Shown here: positions 62,945 through 64,000 of the stretch, in pieces
How the letters are laid out: every line of letters begins with the position of its first letter
Numbering within the stretch: position 1 is the stretch's first letter
NCBI GenBank assembly: GCA_050251735.1
Contig: JBFWMF010000011.1
Location: 62,001 to 126,000 of the forward strand
Reading direction: 5' to 3'
Length of the DNA stretch: 64,000 bases
Source: Desulfitobacterium sp050251735
GTDB taxonomy: Bacteria; Bacillota; Desulfitobacteriia; Desulfitobacteriales; Desulfitobacteriaceae
Made by a program: the position numbers and the translations under genes
Notes under the pieces: generated by a model
What the model saw: the letters and a program-made list of their open reading frames with translations, nothing else
Told to the model about the DNA's origin: nothing
Databases searched by the model: none

Positions 62945-63291
62945 AAAGCCATCAATACATCCCCCGAGCTCTTCGTTACACTGGGTATGGCTGTAGATAA
63001 GCTGCCTATGCTTTCTCAGCTTATTGGTGAAGAGGTGGCCGGTTGTCCAGTGGTGCAGTATCTTTAGCTGTTGGGATGTCTTATGTGTTCAGCAGAATTC
63101 CTGGACTTGACCACTTGATTGCCTACTGGTACCAATTTGCCATTATGTTTGAAGCTGTATTTATCTTGACTGCTGTGGATGCAGGAACTCGTTCGGCCCG
63201 TTATGTTGTTCAAGATATGCCCGGGGTTGTTTTCAAGCCCTTCAAACAAGTGAACTGGATGTCAATAGCTAATATTCTATCTTTAACCTAA
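62945..63291 (+). pseudogene. cstA (carbon starvation/peptide or pyruvate transporter) fragment, frameshifted
   Basis: One frame reads INTSPELFVTLGMAVDKLPM and LSQLIGEEVAG; near 63044 the frame shifts and continues as SSGAVSLAVGMSYVFSRIPG, YWYQFAIMFEA and LTAVDAGTRSARYVVQD. Together these match a C-proximal part of CstA-type transporters. There is no start, a stop lies just before 62945 and the C-terminus is cut short. It explains most of the 576-base gap between marR and the UPF0316 gene. Confidence 0.8.
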
Positions 63292-63296
63292 ATGAA

Positions 63297-63338
63297 AAAG
63301 CGAATGGACTTCGCTTATTGCATAGCCCATTCGCTTAC
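63297..63338 (-). terminator. Terminator after UPF0316 gene
   Basis: AAGCGAATGG pairs with CCATTCGCTT; on the minus strand it follows the stop codon directly and ends in TTTTTC. The inner loop has a further AAGCGAAG segment. Confidence 0.8.
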
Positions 63339-63892
63339 CTGAAAACACGAAAGGCGGGTAGACTACCTTCGCCCCTACTAAACCCTCCTCTGAAACTTTT
63401 GGTTTCCTGAAATAGGATAAAGGAATTTTGAGTAGATTGGTCAACAATGTCCATTAGCTCCTTTTGACGGTTTCTCTTGGTCAAAACAAGCATCACCAAT
63501 CGTTTTTCATCTCGGCCGTCCCCCACCCAGGTTGTCACACCGAAGCCTCTCTCACGTAAAATTAATGGTAGCGGATCATCAAGTGAATCGACAATAACTT
63601 GAGCCGTGATATAGCCAAGCGCCAATCTTTCTTCAATCCTACTTCCGAGATACACGCCGATGCCGTAGCCGATGCAATAAGCTGCGATATTCCAGTAGCT
63701 GTTCAAATTATTCAGAATAATGCTCAGTCCAGATAAATACACAAACACTTCAATTATCGACAATAGCGAAGCCCACTCTATTAATCCTTTGATCATAAGA
63801 ATAAACCGAACCGTTGTCAGCGACACATATATGATATTAATTATCATGATTAGCAGGATAAATAAAACTGCTTGATTCATTCCGCTCACCAT
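63335..63892 (-). CDS. UPF0316/DUF2179 family membrane protein (YebE-like)
   Basis: A 185-residue protein: three transmembrane segments in residues 1-80 (YGIGVYLGSRIEERLALGYI marks the family) and a cytoplasmic DUF2179 domain (about 95-180) with GFGVTTWVGDG. The function is unknown; related proteins are found across Firmicutes. ATG at 63892 and ATG at 63880 are both possible starts with weak ribosome sites. Confidence 0.87.
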   Translation of the reverse strand: MVSGMNQAVLFILLIMIINIIYVSLTTVRFILMIKGLIEWASLLSIIEVFVYLSGLSIILNNLNSYWNIAAYCIGYGIGVYLGSRIEERLALGYITAQVIVDSLDDPLPLILRERGFGVTTWVGDGRDEKRLVMLVLTKRNRQKELMDIVDQSTQNSFILFQETKSFRGGFSRGEGSLPAFRVFR

Positions 63893-63950
63893 TCTTCCAT
63901 ATTTATTTTTTACTGACTATTCATACTTCACCACGATTAACATAAAGCCC

Positions 63951-63985
63951 AAAAGAACTACGCAGTATAGCGTAGTTCTTTTGCT
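63951..63985. terminator. Terminator hairpin at the right edge
   Basis: AAAAGAACTACGC/GCGTAGTTCTTTT is a perfect 13-bp stem with a 6-base loop, symmetrical in A/T tails. It must belong to a gene outside the window or serve as an insulator upstream of the UPF0316 gene. Confidence 0.8.
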
Positions 63986-64000
63986 TATTTATCTGGAAAC

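Overview
This window looks like chromosomal DNA of a spore-forming, anaerobic Clostridia member close to Desulfitobacterium or Desulfosporosinus. The evidence is a membrane-bound uptake [NiFe] hydrogenase, SpoVK, clostridial gene families (DUF1540, DUF4363/DUF421, CWB2 cell-wall repeats), a 2-oxoacid:ferredoxin oxidoreductase and Gram-positive ribosome binding sites. I infer the genus from protein resemblance and gene order only. I saw no rRNA, tRNA, CRISPR array or intact insertion sequence.

Layout. 1-2630 holds the end of a hydrogenase operon: large subunit (cut by the window edge), cytochrome b and maturation protease. 2.7-23.3 kb is a conserved housekeeping block whose order parallels Bacillus subtilis: miaB, a ricA-like gene, mutS, [hydantoinase-like, HDAC-like], mutL, a methyltransferase, miaA, hfq, typA, spoVK, hflX, ynbB-like, lepB, ddl, lexA. 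23.4-28.1 kb carries an SOS-type yneA-like division inhibitor divergent from lexA, two cell-wall enzymes (M23 peptidase, D-Ala-D-Ala carboxypeptidase), a cysteine-rich small protein, a thioesterase and an SPFH protein. 28.2-32.6 kb is a type II topoisomerase pair (parC/parE-like). 33.1-35.7 kb encodes a secreted CWB2/SH3/amidase protein, followed by a lactate permease relic and xpt. 36.7-48.1 kb mixes membrane proteins, a ZIP transporter, a TraB-family protein, a beta carbonic anhydrase, a TetR-controlled ABC importer, sstT and a radical SAM protein. 48.3-58.7 kb is a catabolic operon on the minus strand behind a near-consensus sigma-54 promoter, with a PrpR-type activator gene just upstream. 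58.9-64 kb has pyridoxamine kinase, a NYN/LOTUS protein, a MATE exporter with a MarR regulator, a cstA relic and a UPF0316 protein.

The most interesting system is the sigma-54 operon. It encodes a four-subunit 2-oxoacid:ferredoxin oxidoreductase whose delta ferredoxin has cleanly lost one of its two clusters, a MatC-like dicarboxylate carrier, an aconitase-superfamily protein with a changed active-site motif and no small-subunit gene beside it, and a GlcD/GlcF-type FAD/Fe-S 2-hydroxyacid dehydrogenase. Together they suggest uptake of an organic acid, rearrangement or dehydration, oxidation to a 2-oxoacid, then oxidative decarboxylation to an acyl-CoA with reduced ferredoxin. The substrate cannot be read from the sequence.

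Other points worth attention are an HflX GTPase with an exact JAMM metalloprotease motif in its N-terminal extension, a CWB2 protein in which three SH3 domains sit inside the third CWB2 repeat, a hairpin that buries the spoVK ribosome binding site, paired TetR and MarR operators, and several small genes or relics outside the usual size limits.
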